A program made the position numbers and the translations under genes. The notes under the pieces were generated by a model, which was not told where the DNA came from, made no database searches, and was given only the letters and a program-made list of their open reading frames with translations. This document shows, in pieces, positions 43,060 through 55,075 of a DNA stretch of 64,000 nucleotides (its first letter is position 1; every line of letters begins with the position of its first letter). Source of the stretch: Phytophthora sp. 'mugwort' (Eukaryota > Oomycota > Peronosporomycetes > Peronosporales > Peronosporaceae). The stretch covers positions 5,022,001 through 5,086,000 of the forward strand of contig JAUCEF010000006.1 of the NCBI GenBank assembly GCA_033558025.1, read 5' to 3'.

Positions 43060-44817
43060 ATTGATTTGATTGAGGAGCTACTTGTACCATCGGCAGGAGG
43101 TAATGCGGGGCTAATGTTGGTATTTCTACGGATTGAATACTGGAGGTTTAAACCTTCTTTTATCGTGCGGTTAAGTAGACCGATTGTACTTGACTTCACT
43201 ATCGTGTGCTCCCTGCTCGTATACATCAGATATACAAGCGGGAACTTTATTACATCATATTGAAAGACGCTTACCACCTTCGCGAGCTTATCAGATTCTG
43301 CCGATAACACCATACCTCCATCACCGGCTGTGTCAGCGACGCTGTCAGATGCGACTTTCTTTTTACGCTTGTTTGGTGGCTTGCCGGACGGCGTCTTTGT
43401 GTCCTTTCTAAGATCTCGGGCGTCAGGATCGGCCTGCCCGTATCCCTGGGCTTCCTCTTTCCGACTTTCTTTTACACAACGGAGCCGAAAAAAACAGCAT
43501 TTCATGGCCACAGTATCGGACGCTTGCACTCAATCCGCATCTCGCTGCGATACTGGCGGCCCATCGCGATCGAAATTAGCCAGTTTAGCACGCATGTGCA
43601 CACGAGAAAACGGGAAAATACCGCACCTCCGAACCCAGCAACAAGATCGCTACCCAAGCATGCAAAATTCAACGCCGAAGCTGAAACACCCAGGGCGGTT
43701 TGCTTGTTCATGCTGCCCTCCAGATCGTAGGTAGGGGTTTCTCGACCAATGCCGTGAGACTACTCTTGACCGATGAAAACTGTCATGATCAAAGGCTGCT
43801 GGAGGTGTGTTCCAATAGGGGTAGGCAAACGATGATGATACCCAGGCTTTTCGCAACGTCAACACTTGCAGCGTAATATTGAAGAGCAGCCGTCAAAACG
43901 AGCAGCAGCGGCCTTTTGATAGAAGTAATCACAGCATCCAAGAAAAACTGCAGTCAACGAGCAAACAATAGGGCTGTCATGAATGCTGTCTCCGTCGTAG
44001 TAATCCCCGCACCGGGGATGTTGCACTTGTCGAAGACGTCATTGTGCACACATTTCCCGGGGAAGATGAACAGGGGCGGGATGACGAACCCGCTGGCGCT
44101 ACCGCATGCCGCAAAACTCAGGTGGAAGTGCGTTTTCTTATCCTTGCGCCAGACGTTCTTCCATCCTTTTGCTAGGATTCCCAGCTTGTGCTCTCCTGTA
44201 GTATAAATCGCAGTTTCGTCAGCATTGAAGACGCGCGAGGCGCCAACAACATGCTCTATCATGACCTTGGCCAAGGATGAAAAATACTGACAGATCACAC
44301 TCTTCCACTTCGTTACGGCACTAAGAAACAGAATGCGACGATCGCATGGAAAGACAGGGGTGGCGCTTCATGAAGCGATGAAGATACCCTCTCTCCACCG
44401 ACCTGCGGCGCACCAATGGTGCGGTGTGCTGCGCCTTCTCGAGGATATCACGCCGGCTAACAGAATGCCCCGCCTCTTGTCGTCCAAGAACCCAGTCCCG
44501 AATACTATATCGGCCTCTGTAGGCAACAGTGGTGGAGGACCTCTGCGCTTGGCTACGCGCTGGGTACCCTTGCATACCAGAGAGACATGTTTCTTCAGCG
44601 TGCTGTACGCAATCTTCCTCTTAGTGCTGGTCGTCTTCGTGCTGGCTCTAGAGAAAATCTCTTGCACGGTTGCCTCTAGCTCCGCTTCTGGCGGGGGTAC
44701 CCATTCGATCACGAAGAGGTGGAGCGCTGGTGGTGGTGGTGGGGGGGGTTGTGGCTGGCAAAACTCGCCAAATATCAAGTGTTTGAGGTTTCGCCCAACC
44801 CAGCTGTTTCTATACAA
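43060..44817 (-). pseudogene. pogo/Tigger-like DDE transposase, broken
   Basis: Reading on the minus strand from 44817: an N-terminal helix-turn-helix region (AYSTLKKHVSLV, then RRGPPPLLPTEADI). After a frameshift comes WVLGRQEAGHSVSRRDILEKA. Then the DDE core in the frame 44298-43954: RVFNADETAIYTTG (first Asp) and SGFVIPPLFIFPGK. Further down, in another frame, LGIIIVCLPLLEHTSSSL resembles the 'LPPHTSHLLQPLD' block that follows the second Asp. A basic C-terminal tail (PNKRKKKVASD, 43053-43529) may belong to it. Several frame changes make it non-functional. Confidence 0.7.
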
Positions 44818-45116
44818 AACAAATCAGATCGATCACTTGAAGCATATATCATCGGCATTGGTTAGGAATGAGGCGGCTACTAAACTGGTAAAAAAAAGAC
44901 TGGCAAGACTGGCCATTTACCTTTGTAAACATCATTCATATTTTTGCGTCATTAATATTACAATCTCCCTCCCACAAACGATTATCAGCGGAGAACACCA
45001 AAGCTCGATCAGTTCTCATTATTGCCAAAATATTAATATCACAAGGGAGCGACGATCGACCACCCACTCCAGAATCCCCCCATCCCGCACGTGTACCTCT
45101 CACAAGCACGACAGCA

Positions 45117-46680
45117 TGTCCTCCAAGATGCCCACGCTTCGTACAGGCAACCTCGCCCGAAAGGAGAAGCGCCTGTTGGTCGAAATGCATATCTGCGAGC
45201 CGAAGCGCACGCAAACTGAGCTGAGAGAGTGATGCCGCGTCTACTTTTAACTGGCAAAGGCCCCGGCGCAGGCTACAATATCTGGCCTGCTCAAGCGATC
45301 GTCTGAGATCCTCGATGCCGTGGTGGAGACGACCGTAAAACGAGCCACACCGTCGCGAATCCAGCCCTCGACGACGCTTTGAAGCTCTGGATGCTTGCGC
45401 AGCAGGCCAGTTGTGTCACTGTTTCAGACGCTCTCATCCAAACAAAAGCCCGTAGCCTCTTCGCTAAAATGCAGCAGAGCGTGCTGATTGCGAGCGAGGT
45501 GGAGCCCCACAAGTTCTGAAACGGCTGGATTTCGACGTTCAAGGGCCGTCATGATTTCAAGGGCATAAACCTTCACGGTGAGGCCGCGTCCGCCGACCTT
45601 GCTGCCGTGACTCGTGAGATGCCAGCATTCTTCGTAAGGATGCACCTGACGACGTTTACAATTGGACGAGACTGGACTGTCCTACGACGCGCGCCATCGA
45701 AGACGATCGGGCAAAAGGACGGCAATGCTTGTGGGGGGAGGCAGGACAAAATCGAGGATGACGATCGAGCTGATGGTCAATATGACGGGGACAGATATGG
45801 CCGAACCACTTGTTATCGGACCGGCGAAGAAGTCGCGTGCTTTTTGAAAGGAAACGCCTCTCCAATTGGGATTTCGCTATTACTACTCGAACAAGAAGGC
45901 ATGGATGACCACCGCTGTGTTTAAGGACTGGACGACTAGTCTAAACGCGAAGATGATTTGCCAGGACCGTCACATTCTTTTGCCAGTCGATAACGCTTCG
46001 TCTTTGCTGCTTCTCAATTGTCGAACGTGGAAATTATATCCTCCCGCCCAACACGACGTCAGTATTACAACCGCTGGATGCAAGTGTAATTCGCTGCTTT
46101 AAGGCGCAGTACAGACGGCTGCACCTTGCTCACGATGTAGAGCTGGCTGGGCAAGCTCAGCGTGGCTGGTACAAGGTAGATGTTCTGCAAGCGATGCAGT
46201 GGGCATAGCAAGCCTGGGAGGAAGTCCTTCGCTCAGTGGTAGTGAACTGCTTGAGACACTGCAAATTAGCTTCAGACATCTCTCACATTGCCTGCCCGTA
46301 TCCAAGCGCTGGCCAGGTTGCAGAGGAGGAATCGGTCGAGCAAATCCAAGGCTGCATGCGCTGGCTAAAGCTCTCGTCGGAGATTTCAATTGACAGCTTG
46401 CTCTGTCCGGCTGACGAGAATGTAGTTCATTGTGGCTACCGCGACGACAATGTTGTCGAGTTCTGCTGCGCTCCGAGCACATGCCTAGACTCCGACTGGG
46501 AAACTTCAGCAAACAAGATGAAGCGCCTCAGGTAACAGCACTGACCGACCGGCAGTTTACTGAAGGTGCCAATTTGATTCTTCGGTACTTCGCAGCGAAT
46601 GACAGCGGCAATGGTGACGTGAATCCCACTCGCCGCTTCTGTTTCGTTGTCTCCTGGCGCTACCAGTGAAGTCGATCGCA
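45117..46680 (+). pseudogene. Second pogo/Tigger-like DDE transposase, broken
   Basis: Forward strand. It opens with MSSKMPTLRTGNLARKEKRL and a CENP-B-type helix-turn-helix (ISGLLKRSSEILD), then, after frameshifts, YNWTRLDC, and MDETGLSYDARHRRRS (DDE first Asp, near 45662), TIELMVNMTGTDMAEPLVIG, KKAWMTTAVFKDWTTSLNAK and LLPVDNASS (second Asp, near 45997). It ends with LPPNTTSVLQPLDASVIRCFKAQYRRL, in the frame with a shift near 46040, and a VVNCLRHCKLA tail. The order matches the Tigger/CENP-B-like family. Multiple stops and shifts kill it. It belongs to a different subfamily from the minus-strand copy just upstream. Confidence 0.8.
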
Positions 46681-49147
46681 TCCAGGAAGCAGCGAACTAT
46701 CATGCACCACTTTAAATCTGTCTAATATTGCCGATATCTGCTTGCAGAATGCAATCACTTATCAGCACTGAGAGGTATTATCAAATGCTTTACTTTATTA
46801 TCGAAAATTTCTATTACCGCAAACGGGGGATGCAAAATTGAAAAATCTGATCACTTATCATGTCATATCAATTCAATTTTGGGAGGGGAGACTGTACTGT
46901 TTGTTGACAGCATAACTTTCTTTTATTTTCTGTTGGAAGCTATGCTGCCGACAAACAGTAATACTTACGAAGTTAAAACCCATACAACTTGATTTGTAAT
47001 CAATAACTAGGCCCAACTCTTTTCTGTTGGGTTGTTGACGTCCAAGATCTTAAAAGATACCGATAGACAGCGAGTGCTTTTGCCATCTCATCTATTTACT
47101 GTTGATGACACTGACGAAAACTAGGAGCGGCGCTAGCAGTGAAGACATTCATGAAGGCATAATACAATATGTATTCCTCATTTCTATATTATTGTTTTTA
47201 TATCATGCATATAATTCTTATTGGTGTGTAAATCAACGCTCACTTTATTATTGGCGCAAAAATAATTTGCAGTTATGCCAGTAATGTGGAGCATAAATAC
47301 AACATACTTTCTTCGCTTAAACTCGTTTTTGCATCGCCAACTCAGTAATTGGAGCCTGCCATTATTGAATTAGAACCAATCAATCCGAACATGCCATACC
47401 GAGAGCACATTTCCAATTCTCCAAGCTTATTTTCGCAGCTAGCACAAGCGCAACAGGGCATCATTTTCACAGTGGACTATCGCTGGCGGAAAGTTTCACT
47501 GATACATGCTGTATGGCATTAATGTGGATTTATTTATGATATATTGGGCCTCAAGACAATAACAATTTCTAGGCGGTATCGTTTGTTTTTGAAAAAGGTG
47601 TCGTGGAGCTGGAGAAGTCCACAGCCCGCCGGTCACAATCGCAAGTCTCGGCCGTTCTATACCATATCGAAGGACATCCAAGTTTTACCTAGAGGAGTTA
47701 CAAGATCAACTTTGATACAATCACCCAAACGTCAAAATGTATCACTTTCGACATTGTTTTAACCAGTAACAACGTGAGCGATGTCCTCACAATCTTTTTT
47801 TCCATTAGGTTGCTAACGATAAAGCTAAGGTCGAAGCGATTTGCTCGTACCCTACCCAAAAGTGTTTGGATTCTGCCGTATAATATAGTGAACCGTTTTC
47901 CCACTGTAAACGCGAACGCTGTTGTCCAACCACCACGGGGGCGTCCTCAATATCCCCTTTACCAACACTCAACAAACGCTTTAGCGTTCGATCCCTTGGA
48001 ATCCCCTCTGCCGACGACCTACCGTGGTGCGCCTGTGCACCCCCTCCTAATGCCATTTCCCGTTGTGACTACAGTGCGCGCGGAATGATAGACAAAATCT
48101 GTTTTTCATTGAATTTCGTCAAATCACGTACAATAGACATGCGATTTCTACCCAATCATACGTAGAGCATTGCGGTTGGTTTGCAGTGCGGCTCACTTCC
48201 ATATTGGAGATCGGGAGGCTGAGCAACCGTATTTAACCCTTTGTGCAGCTGGTGACCAAATCGCGAAAAGATAGACGGGGTAAGCATTATTGCATCTTGG
48301 AGTAAAACCGATGCTTCCTACAGTGCTCCTAACATGAGTCTAGATACCTACACACCCTGACAAAGTTTAAGTACATTTAAAGCAAAATGAAGCCACAAAC
48401 AGGTTGGATCAGCTATATAGACAATGGCTCGGAAATGGGGTAGGCGAGTAATCAGGAGGCCATACCCTTTCGTGGTCAATCGCGGCATTTTGCCGCATTC
48501 TACAAAATCCACACTCTTTTTGTTTCAGCCACTTAGGACTTCGGGTTATTGGGGTTACGTGCAACTTTGTATCATTTTGAATCGACTAGTGAAGCTGAAT
48601 GAAGAATATTGTGGTACCGCGGATCTTTTTCGTCCACTTCAGTGTAATTATTGCGGTTGTGCTGGTTGCCGCATGAAATGCAATGGATACACGTGTTGCG
48701 TTTCGCGTGTTGATTCGGTGGCTGGGCATCCAAGAGCCATCAATCGAGTTGTATCAAGTATAACGAACTTAGGTTGCATGCTAGCCTCCATTCTCATTCT
48801 GGTTTGCTATGCGGACTAACTTCACCGACACAAGACAAAAGGCTCGGTGTGCTTGTGCTCGAGTATGAGTCTCAGCGCAAGTGAGTCGAATGAAAGAAGG
48901 TGGCGCGCACCTTGCGGGACCATCATTCGGCCACATATCTTGAGAACCGACTAAAAGTAGGAGAGGAAAGCGTGCGGGGCGAGTCGATGAAAAGGCTTCT
49001 TGGCGAGGTTGCAAAACCAAAAGTGAGTGGGATGGATGTCGTTATTGTTCTCTACCTTCTTAGCTCATTTCTTCTACTGTCTTTGCTACGGTAGTTTTCT
49101 AATCCCATCAGGTATCCCATATGTATAGTGGGAAGATGCAAAAGTTG
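46681..49147. other. AT-rich intergenic stretch, no supported gene
   Basis: Frames at 47544-48090 (both strands) and 48424-48819 are open, but no family is recognised. The frame at 48424 has a Cys-rich run (CNYCGCAGCRMKCNGYTCC) that could be a finger, without upstream promoter support. Confidence 0.35.
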
Positions 49148-49222
49148 TGGCCAAAGCGGGACTCGAACCCGCTAACTGCTGGCTCGCATAGAGAGACTAA
49201 ACTAGCTGAGCTATAGAAAGCA
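49148..49222 (-). ncRNA. tRNA-like sequence with pol III A and B boxes (tRNA pseudogene or SINE head)
   Basis: On the minus strand TAGCTCAGCTAGTTTAG fits an A box and GGTTCGAGTCC fits a B box exactly. A T-stem/loop GCGGG-TTCGAGT-CCCGC is perfect. The acceptor stem does not pair (3' half TTTGGCC, 5' half GCTTTCT), and the D and anticodon stems are poor, so this is not an intact tRNA. A tRNA-derived SINE or a decayed tRNA gene are the two options; no A-rich tail was seen. Confidence 0.5.
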
Positions 49223-49432
49223 TTTCGTCTAGTAATCATGAATGCGTATCCATACCAAAAAAAAACATAACTCATGCAAACCCGCACATGCACAACATAT
49301 GCAAACCGGCACTTCAACACACGCAATATCACCTGCCAACACCGACTGCGAGCGCTCAAGCGCACCTACGGAAGAGATCTCGCGCGCTTCACAAGCTGTT
49401 TCTTCTTCACGGTGACGACGGCATCCCCACAT

Positions 49433-50129
49433 ATGAAGAGGTTCCGTCTTCTTGCCCCAGACCCAGCGGAAAGAAGCGTCCGTGATATTTTCAGCGCTGT
49501 TTCGTCCGCTGACGTTCAACAGCAAGCTGGCCCGACCGATGAGAACGCAGGTGAGTTGCTGCCTACTGCGGTTTCGACTGTAATTCAAATGATTGGGAAT
49601 GTGCATCAAGGTGACGTCTTCCTAGACATTGGGGCTGGCTTGGGGAATGTTGCGGCTCAGTCTGCGATCCAAACGAATAAGCGCCACTGTTTGGGCATCG
49701 AAAACGACCGGAGTTGGTTGGCAGAGGTGTATTGTGCTTGCAAACGCATGCATCCCGCATGCTACTCTTCATAAAGTAATCCTGCACCAAGGGAATGTAC
49801 TCGATATATCACTTTCATCGACTCCACCTTTCCAAGGCGCGTCAATAATTTTCCTGAATGATTTCCTATTCGATGGAACAGCAAAACTCGTCCTGCAACA
49901 GGAACTTTGTCTGATGCCAAGAGTGCGTCTGGTTGTATCTACCTCTCGCTATAGCCCGCGGCATCGTGAGTCCTGCCGAAGCATATTTTGCGCCAAGTGG
50001 AAGCTAGCAGAAACTACGCACGGACGCGCAAGCTGGAAGCCCACGCTGGTCCCGATAACATGTACAAGACGAGGTAGTAGAAAAGACGGCGATGTGCTGG
50101 TAGTTGTGGCGTTCGTGTCGCTGTTGTGA
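49433..50129 (+). pseudogene. DOT1-like histone methyltransferase domain, frameshifted
   Basis: In the first frame the text runs ELLPTAVSTVIQMIG, then GDVFLDIGAGLGNVAAQSA and a GIEND block. This is the SAM-binding core of DOT1-type (H3 Lys79) methyltransferases, where the DIGAG.GN.AAQ motif and the acidic GIE residue contact SAM. That frame stops at about 49774. A one-base shift near 49745 continues into HATLHKVILHQGNVLD, IIFLNDFLFD (the family's 'NN..F' block) and VRLVVSTSRYSPRH, ending at 50129. Upstream, an alternative frame (KRSRALHKLFLLHGDD) may be the original N-terminus. Either the gene is dead or one base is miscalled. Confidence 0.65.
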
Positions 50130-51350
50130 AAGTACGCGGTGTCGGTGACGGCTCCTCCAGAGTTGATAAATGCAGGCGCTGCATCGCGCCGTCTTCTCTA
50201 CCGTTGCTACTGACGATCTCATGTAGTCACAGGACTCTGGATGATCTCGTCTTCTTCCTCCGCGAGCGCCGGGTCAGGCGTCGCGTGTCTTCGCTACCGT
50301 CGGTGCTGATGAAAACATTTGCTGGTGTACTGAGTGGTGTCGTTCGTGCATTTCGGGCACAGTTGTGTGGTGCTCGTGGCTTAAGGGATAGGTGATGCTA
50401 GTGGCCGTTTGCGTGTGCGTGTAATCGCCGATGATGGTGGTGTTGATGGACGCTGTAAGCAGCCGCGAGAAGAACAGCGTTGCTCCCGGTGACGATGGTG
50501 GCCTGCTACTGCGCGTGCCGACGTTGATGATGGCTAGCTACTGGGCTGGCAGTGACCATGCGGGAGCTGGTGGCTCAGCTAACCATCGCATGATAATGCC
50601 GCTGCTGGCGGTTATATACTCGCGGAAGGGGGGTGATATCAGAGGAAGTACGGAGCAGTGTTGGGGAGCGTCGCGCAGCCGGCCAATACTTTTCGCCATG
50701 TGCGCTGAGCTGCGCCCTCATTGGCATCGGTGTAACCCTCTTCCTGCTCAGTCTCTACACGTATGCTTGTACCGATGGACGGCAAGACAACGAGGCCCAT
50801 GACGACGGCGTGTTCGCATCCATGACCGACTACTCGCTCCGGCGCCTCGACTGGGGCGGCGTCTCGCATTTTCCTGCTGCTCAACGTCATCGCGCCCTAC
50901 ACCCTGCTCTTCGTAGACCATCGGCGACTCGGCCATGAGCACCATTTCGGCCTCCGAGGGCCAGGCCGTGAGCTGCACGGCGGACGGTTAGTTCACGGTC
51001 GGCGACGGCACCACCGCCTACCTGTCTTCGGCCTCGCAGCCGTCGGTGCTTGCCCGCCGGCTTCTAGTTCGCACTGAACATGATGTACGACGAGTCGACG
51101 TCCGATTGTAGAAGGGCGAGTACGGCGCGAGGTTGGCCTTGTCTGTTATGGCTTTATAGGTGATTGTTGAGAACGGTGGACGATTCGGAGCAACAGCAAT
51201 AGTTTAATATATGTACATACACGAAAGCTGAAATAAACTGAATGTTTATTTAAATCAAGATATATGTACTGAATTTTGGGATCGTCATTACTATAGTTTA
51301 ATCAAGATAGCTACACAGAATTTGAAGATCGAGTTTGCCGACTCATACTT
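50130..51350. other. No intact gene; possible decayed membrane-protein fragment at 50690-50990
   Basis: One forward frame has a hydrophobic helix (CALIGIGVTLFLLSLYTYAC) followed by a hydrophilic stretch. A frame-shifted continuation reads LNVIAPYTLLFV and then STISASEGQAV. It looks like a decayed multi-span protein, family unknown. The rest is AT-rich with tandem-like GATCGTC words. Confidence 0.3.
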
Positions 51351-51355
51351 CATGT

Positions 51356-54174
51356 TTATTCAAAAATTTGCCGCGCGACCCTACTCTGTGGATCGCTAGA
51401 TCGCTGGACTTCGTTGGCTTGGTGACGTTGCAGACTCGAAAAAAAAAAAAAACACTTAGCTGGTTGATGGGCTTTGCTGACTTGCTGGACGTTGTTGACT
51501 TGATGTCCGTTGCTGGCTCGATGCACTTTGCTGACTTGGTGTACGTAGCTGGCGCGCTGAACCTTCAGGAGCCAGTCATTTAGCAGTGTTGAGATCGGAT
51601 TGATGCTGCGCCTTGAACTTGGCCAAGGTTGAAGACCTGCGTATATTCCTTTGTCGCTGAAGAGTCCATTGGCGAGATAGAAGCGGCGGTACTTATCCCA
51701 GCAGGCCCAAGTGCTCTGTGGGTAAGTGGATGGAGTGTCGATGTCATCATGCACAACTCTGCAAAGGCACACCGAATGTGTCAGACAGTATTCGGTTACC
51801 TCCGTCGGGTACCTGCCTTCGTAGCTACAGACAACGCACTCTCGTTTTCTTCTGCCTTTGCCCTTGTATATTTGCTTCGAAGACATCACTTCACACTGCG
51901 TCTGGAGGTTGTGCACACTTGCCGCAGCGTAGCCACTGCTTGGGGGACTAACAGTGGCTGTAGCTTCAGTTTCTCTGGCTACGCTGCTACTAAACATTTT
52001 CCTGCCGTCACTCAGCGCTTCTTTCCACCTTCTGGCAATTAGCTCAGACACTAACTCCGTAAGGAACGTTCTGTGGGGGCTCGATATCTTAAAGTGTCAA
52101 TTGCCATCCGCCGTGTCATGTAAGCGTTGGCGCGCGCGAAATCGAGTGCTAGCGCCATTTTTACGCCACCGTTTGTAGTAATGGCCGTTGGCGAGTGAAA
52201 ATCTTGCACGTATCTGGTCTAACCGGTCAACACCTTTCATGTGTTGATTGTATTTTAAGATTCATGTTGGAGCAGGGAACTGACTACATGAAGCTCCAGT
52301 TCGTCGAGGCACCGTCGTTGTGGTGAACGGATCCGCATTGGTGACCATTGTCACGATCCTGCCATCGCACGATGACGCCGCGAGCACGTTATGCTCAACC
52401 GCAACTGACTGCTGGTATTCAGCTCGAGCGGATTCCTCCTTTTTGAGGATGGTGTGCTTTGGATAATGTTTGCTCCCCCCGCACTATTTCTCGCCCATAC
52501 AATCCTTTCAACCGTAGATTTAGCAACAATTGGACACTTGTGCAGTAGTTGTCCATGTTAATAATCCGACGGAAATAGAAGTATGGCCGTACCACTTCTA
52601 GTACTTTTTTGTGCACTTGTTGGACATCATCTAACTCCTCGCATAGCTGCTGCATCTCGGCTTAGGTCACCACATTCTGCAGGCTATCCGCAGACGATAA
52701 TTCAGAGCAATCCATGTGGTCGAGCAACACACCACGTCCAATATAAAGTAATACTTTCCACCAGCCTTTTGTGGGTTGTACACGATGACGTGCCGTTCGT
52801 GGCGGGGCCGGCAAATAGTGCTGGCTTCGCCAAAGCAAGATAACGGCCTACTTCAACGTATCAACCACCCGTACATTAGAATAGATTCAGCAAGGGTCGA
52901 ATTCGGACAGCTAGGTCTCATTCTAGCGCCATCCCGGGTTCAGCGCGAATACTCAAACAGCAACGGATCAACTTGAATCTACTCATCACAGTGTCCAAGC
53001 TAGTATATGCCCCACCGAAAATCGAGTCTTCGGTCTGAGGCCCCCTGTAGTTAGAATGCTCTCCTTTGTTAGTGAGTGTCATGTAGAACGGCGTAGTGAT
53101 TCGGACCTCCTTGTCAGCTGCATAACGATTTGTCTCTAGGACAACTTGCTTCCAAAAGTAGACTGGGATGTAGGCGAAGATGCTCGAAGAGCCCGAGTGA
53201 GCAAATAGATGACTCTATTCGGGTAGTAATCATGTCGTAGTGCTTTCATCTGGGCGCGCGTACAAGTCGCTGGGGGGTTCCATTTCCAGTTCAGGGTCGA
53301 AACGCATACACTTCCCACCGCTTCGACATCTGCAAGACTCACTGGCAAACACCGTTCGTGATCGTACCGCTCGTAGCCTTCTTCATCAGATGCAATTTCG
53401 AGTTCGTCAAGTGGCAAGTCCAGATTCAGCTCCCCTTCTACCACCGTATCAGTCAAACCACGATATACTGGCTTATCGGGTAGGCGCACAAGGGCCTAGT
53501 AGTTATCGATACCCCGTTGTACAGCCGCTATAGTGAGCGCTTCCACAGCATTTGAAATTGGATTCAAGCCACATACCTTGCATAATAACCCTGGTCTTTC
53601 GTTTCTTGGCACGGTGACAAATTCGGCCGACAATATAGGCGGAGTCTACACACCTGTAAATCTTTTTTTGCATCCACAGTTCTTTTGACGGCGAAAACGC
53701 CACCATCTTCTTCAGCAAAATGTGCTCAATACTTGGTGTGGGTGGAGTGCGATTGTGAGGCGTGGTACTTGTTGCGGTGATAGCCGATGCTGTTGGAGTC
53801 GCGTCATTTTGATCTGCGCGAACAGCGTTTTGTCGTCTTGGTTTCTTTGCCACGTTACCTGCATGAACATCATGCGCTGTAACGCGATGACGTCCGCCAG
53901 AACCTTCGCCACTACCTCGACCAGACCGAGTGTCACGAGCACCACGGCCACGTCCACCAAATGGCCACCCACCTCCACGACCGGACGCAATCACAACTCC
54001 ACCGCCATCTACTGCGTCATCCCCAACTTCCTGGGATACCAAGACAGACCCAAGAACATCTCGAACAGGTCCAGCCATCTGCCGTCCGCCCACGCCACCG
54101 CCACCACGTCCACGAACGGAACCAACCACAAAGCCACCGTCGGCTGCATCGTCACCAACACCACGAGCTGCCAC
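51356..54174 (-). pseudogene. piggyBac-like (DDE_Tnp_1_7) transposase with a Gly/Arg-rich N-terminal extension
   Basis: Minus strand. The N-terminal reading (54174-53503) is Gly/Arg-rich (RGRGGGG and similar, about 120 residues), then WMQKKIYRCVDSAYIVGRICHRAKKRKT. A frameshift near 53550 and a stop precede an acidic block (DLPLDELEIASDEEGYERYD, 53489-53136). Further down are NRYAADKE, STLAESILMYG, and at 52419-52655 RRIINMDNYCTSVQLLLNLRLKG, which holds the family's conserved MDNYxTS catalytic motif. The C-terminus (51356-52051) has the zinc-ribbon block RRKRECVVCSYEGRY...CWDKYRRFYLANGLFS. piggyBac elements insert at TTAA; the ends were not located. Multiple frame changes make it non-functional. 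Confidence 0.75.
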
Positions 54175-54956
54175 GGTAACGGCGCGACCACCCCGGCCAG
54201 GTCCAACAAGCCGCCGTCCGCCCGCGGCGCCGCCACCACGTCCACGACCGGAACCGGCGTCGCGGTGCTGCTGCCCGCGAGCTGTGGTATGCCCACCACC
54301 ACGGTTAGCTCCGTCATAGCGTGCCTGCGTGTGCGTTCACACCGACATGTAGTGCCGCCACAACGGCAGCATGAGCGGCAACAAGCTGCCGTCCACCATC
54401 TCCACCACCGTTATCTCCAGATGCGTCAACAGCGGGGGCTGCGCTTCAGTCTGGTCGCAATAGACACATCGCGTGCGCGAGTATCACCGAGGTCAGATCC
54501 ATCTTCATCACCACAGCCGCTGTTCACGCTGACCTCACGTCCTGCCACGGCAGTAACGCTTGAGTCTTGTTCAGTGGTATGTTGCGGTCCTTTGCCATCA
54601 TGCACAACGTCGGGGTTACCTGTAAAGCACAGCTAGTACCGTATTAATTCGGTTCCATATTCGATGTGATGGCAAAGAAGTAATACGAAATAATATTACC
54701 CACAATGTTGCACGAAGTAACGCAATACTGCTTCTTCGCCAAGCAAGAAATCATGGCCATTGCGTCCGTTAGCAGCACACCCTGGGAGAACATATCGATA
54801 TGTGCTGTCGAGGCCGCGTGGTGGCTTGGACGTCCACCCAGCCGCCGTCAGCTCTCTCCACACACCATGAAAGTCGAACGTTTGATGCTAAATCGGTAGC
54901 ATGGCTGCTTTGAGCTTTGACTCCTTGTCGGGTCCCGCGCGATTTCGCGGCATTTT
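54175..54956. other. GC-rich repetitive sequence upstream of the piggyBac remnant
   Basis: Contains further units of the Gly/Arg-coding repeat (imperfect copies of a stretch encoding GGRR.AGP...) in other frames. Long open frames on the plus strand here are by-products of that repeat. Confidence 0.4.
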
Positions 54957-55075
54957 CCAAATGATTGGACATCCGAATAATAGGATAATGGCGCGGAATC
55001 GCGCACGCTCATTGTCCAAATGATTGGACATCCGAGTGATAGGATGATGGCGCGGAGTCGCGCACACCAGTCCGC
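54957..55075. repeat. 59-base tandem duplication
   Basis: CCAAATGATTGGACATCCGA...GCGCGGAATCGCGCAC occurs at 54957 and again at 55016 with a few differences. Each unit contains the palindrome-like CGCG.A.TCGCGC and ATGATTGGACAT. Confidence 0.8.

Noticed and set aside
44333..45232. A 299-codon forward open frame
   Set aside because: Its first part is antisense to the pogo-like helix-turn-helix region and it shows no motif. Only its last codons overlap the true start of the next transposase.
49148..49222. A functional tRNA gene
   Set aside because: The acceptor, D and anticodon stems do not pair well enough and no clear anticodon can be placed. Kept as a tRNA-like sequence only.
53722..54636. 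A 304-codon forward open frame rich in Thr, Ser and Pro
   Set aside because: It is the antisense shadow of the Gly/Arg-coding repeat and piggyBac N-terminus.
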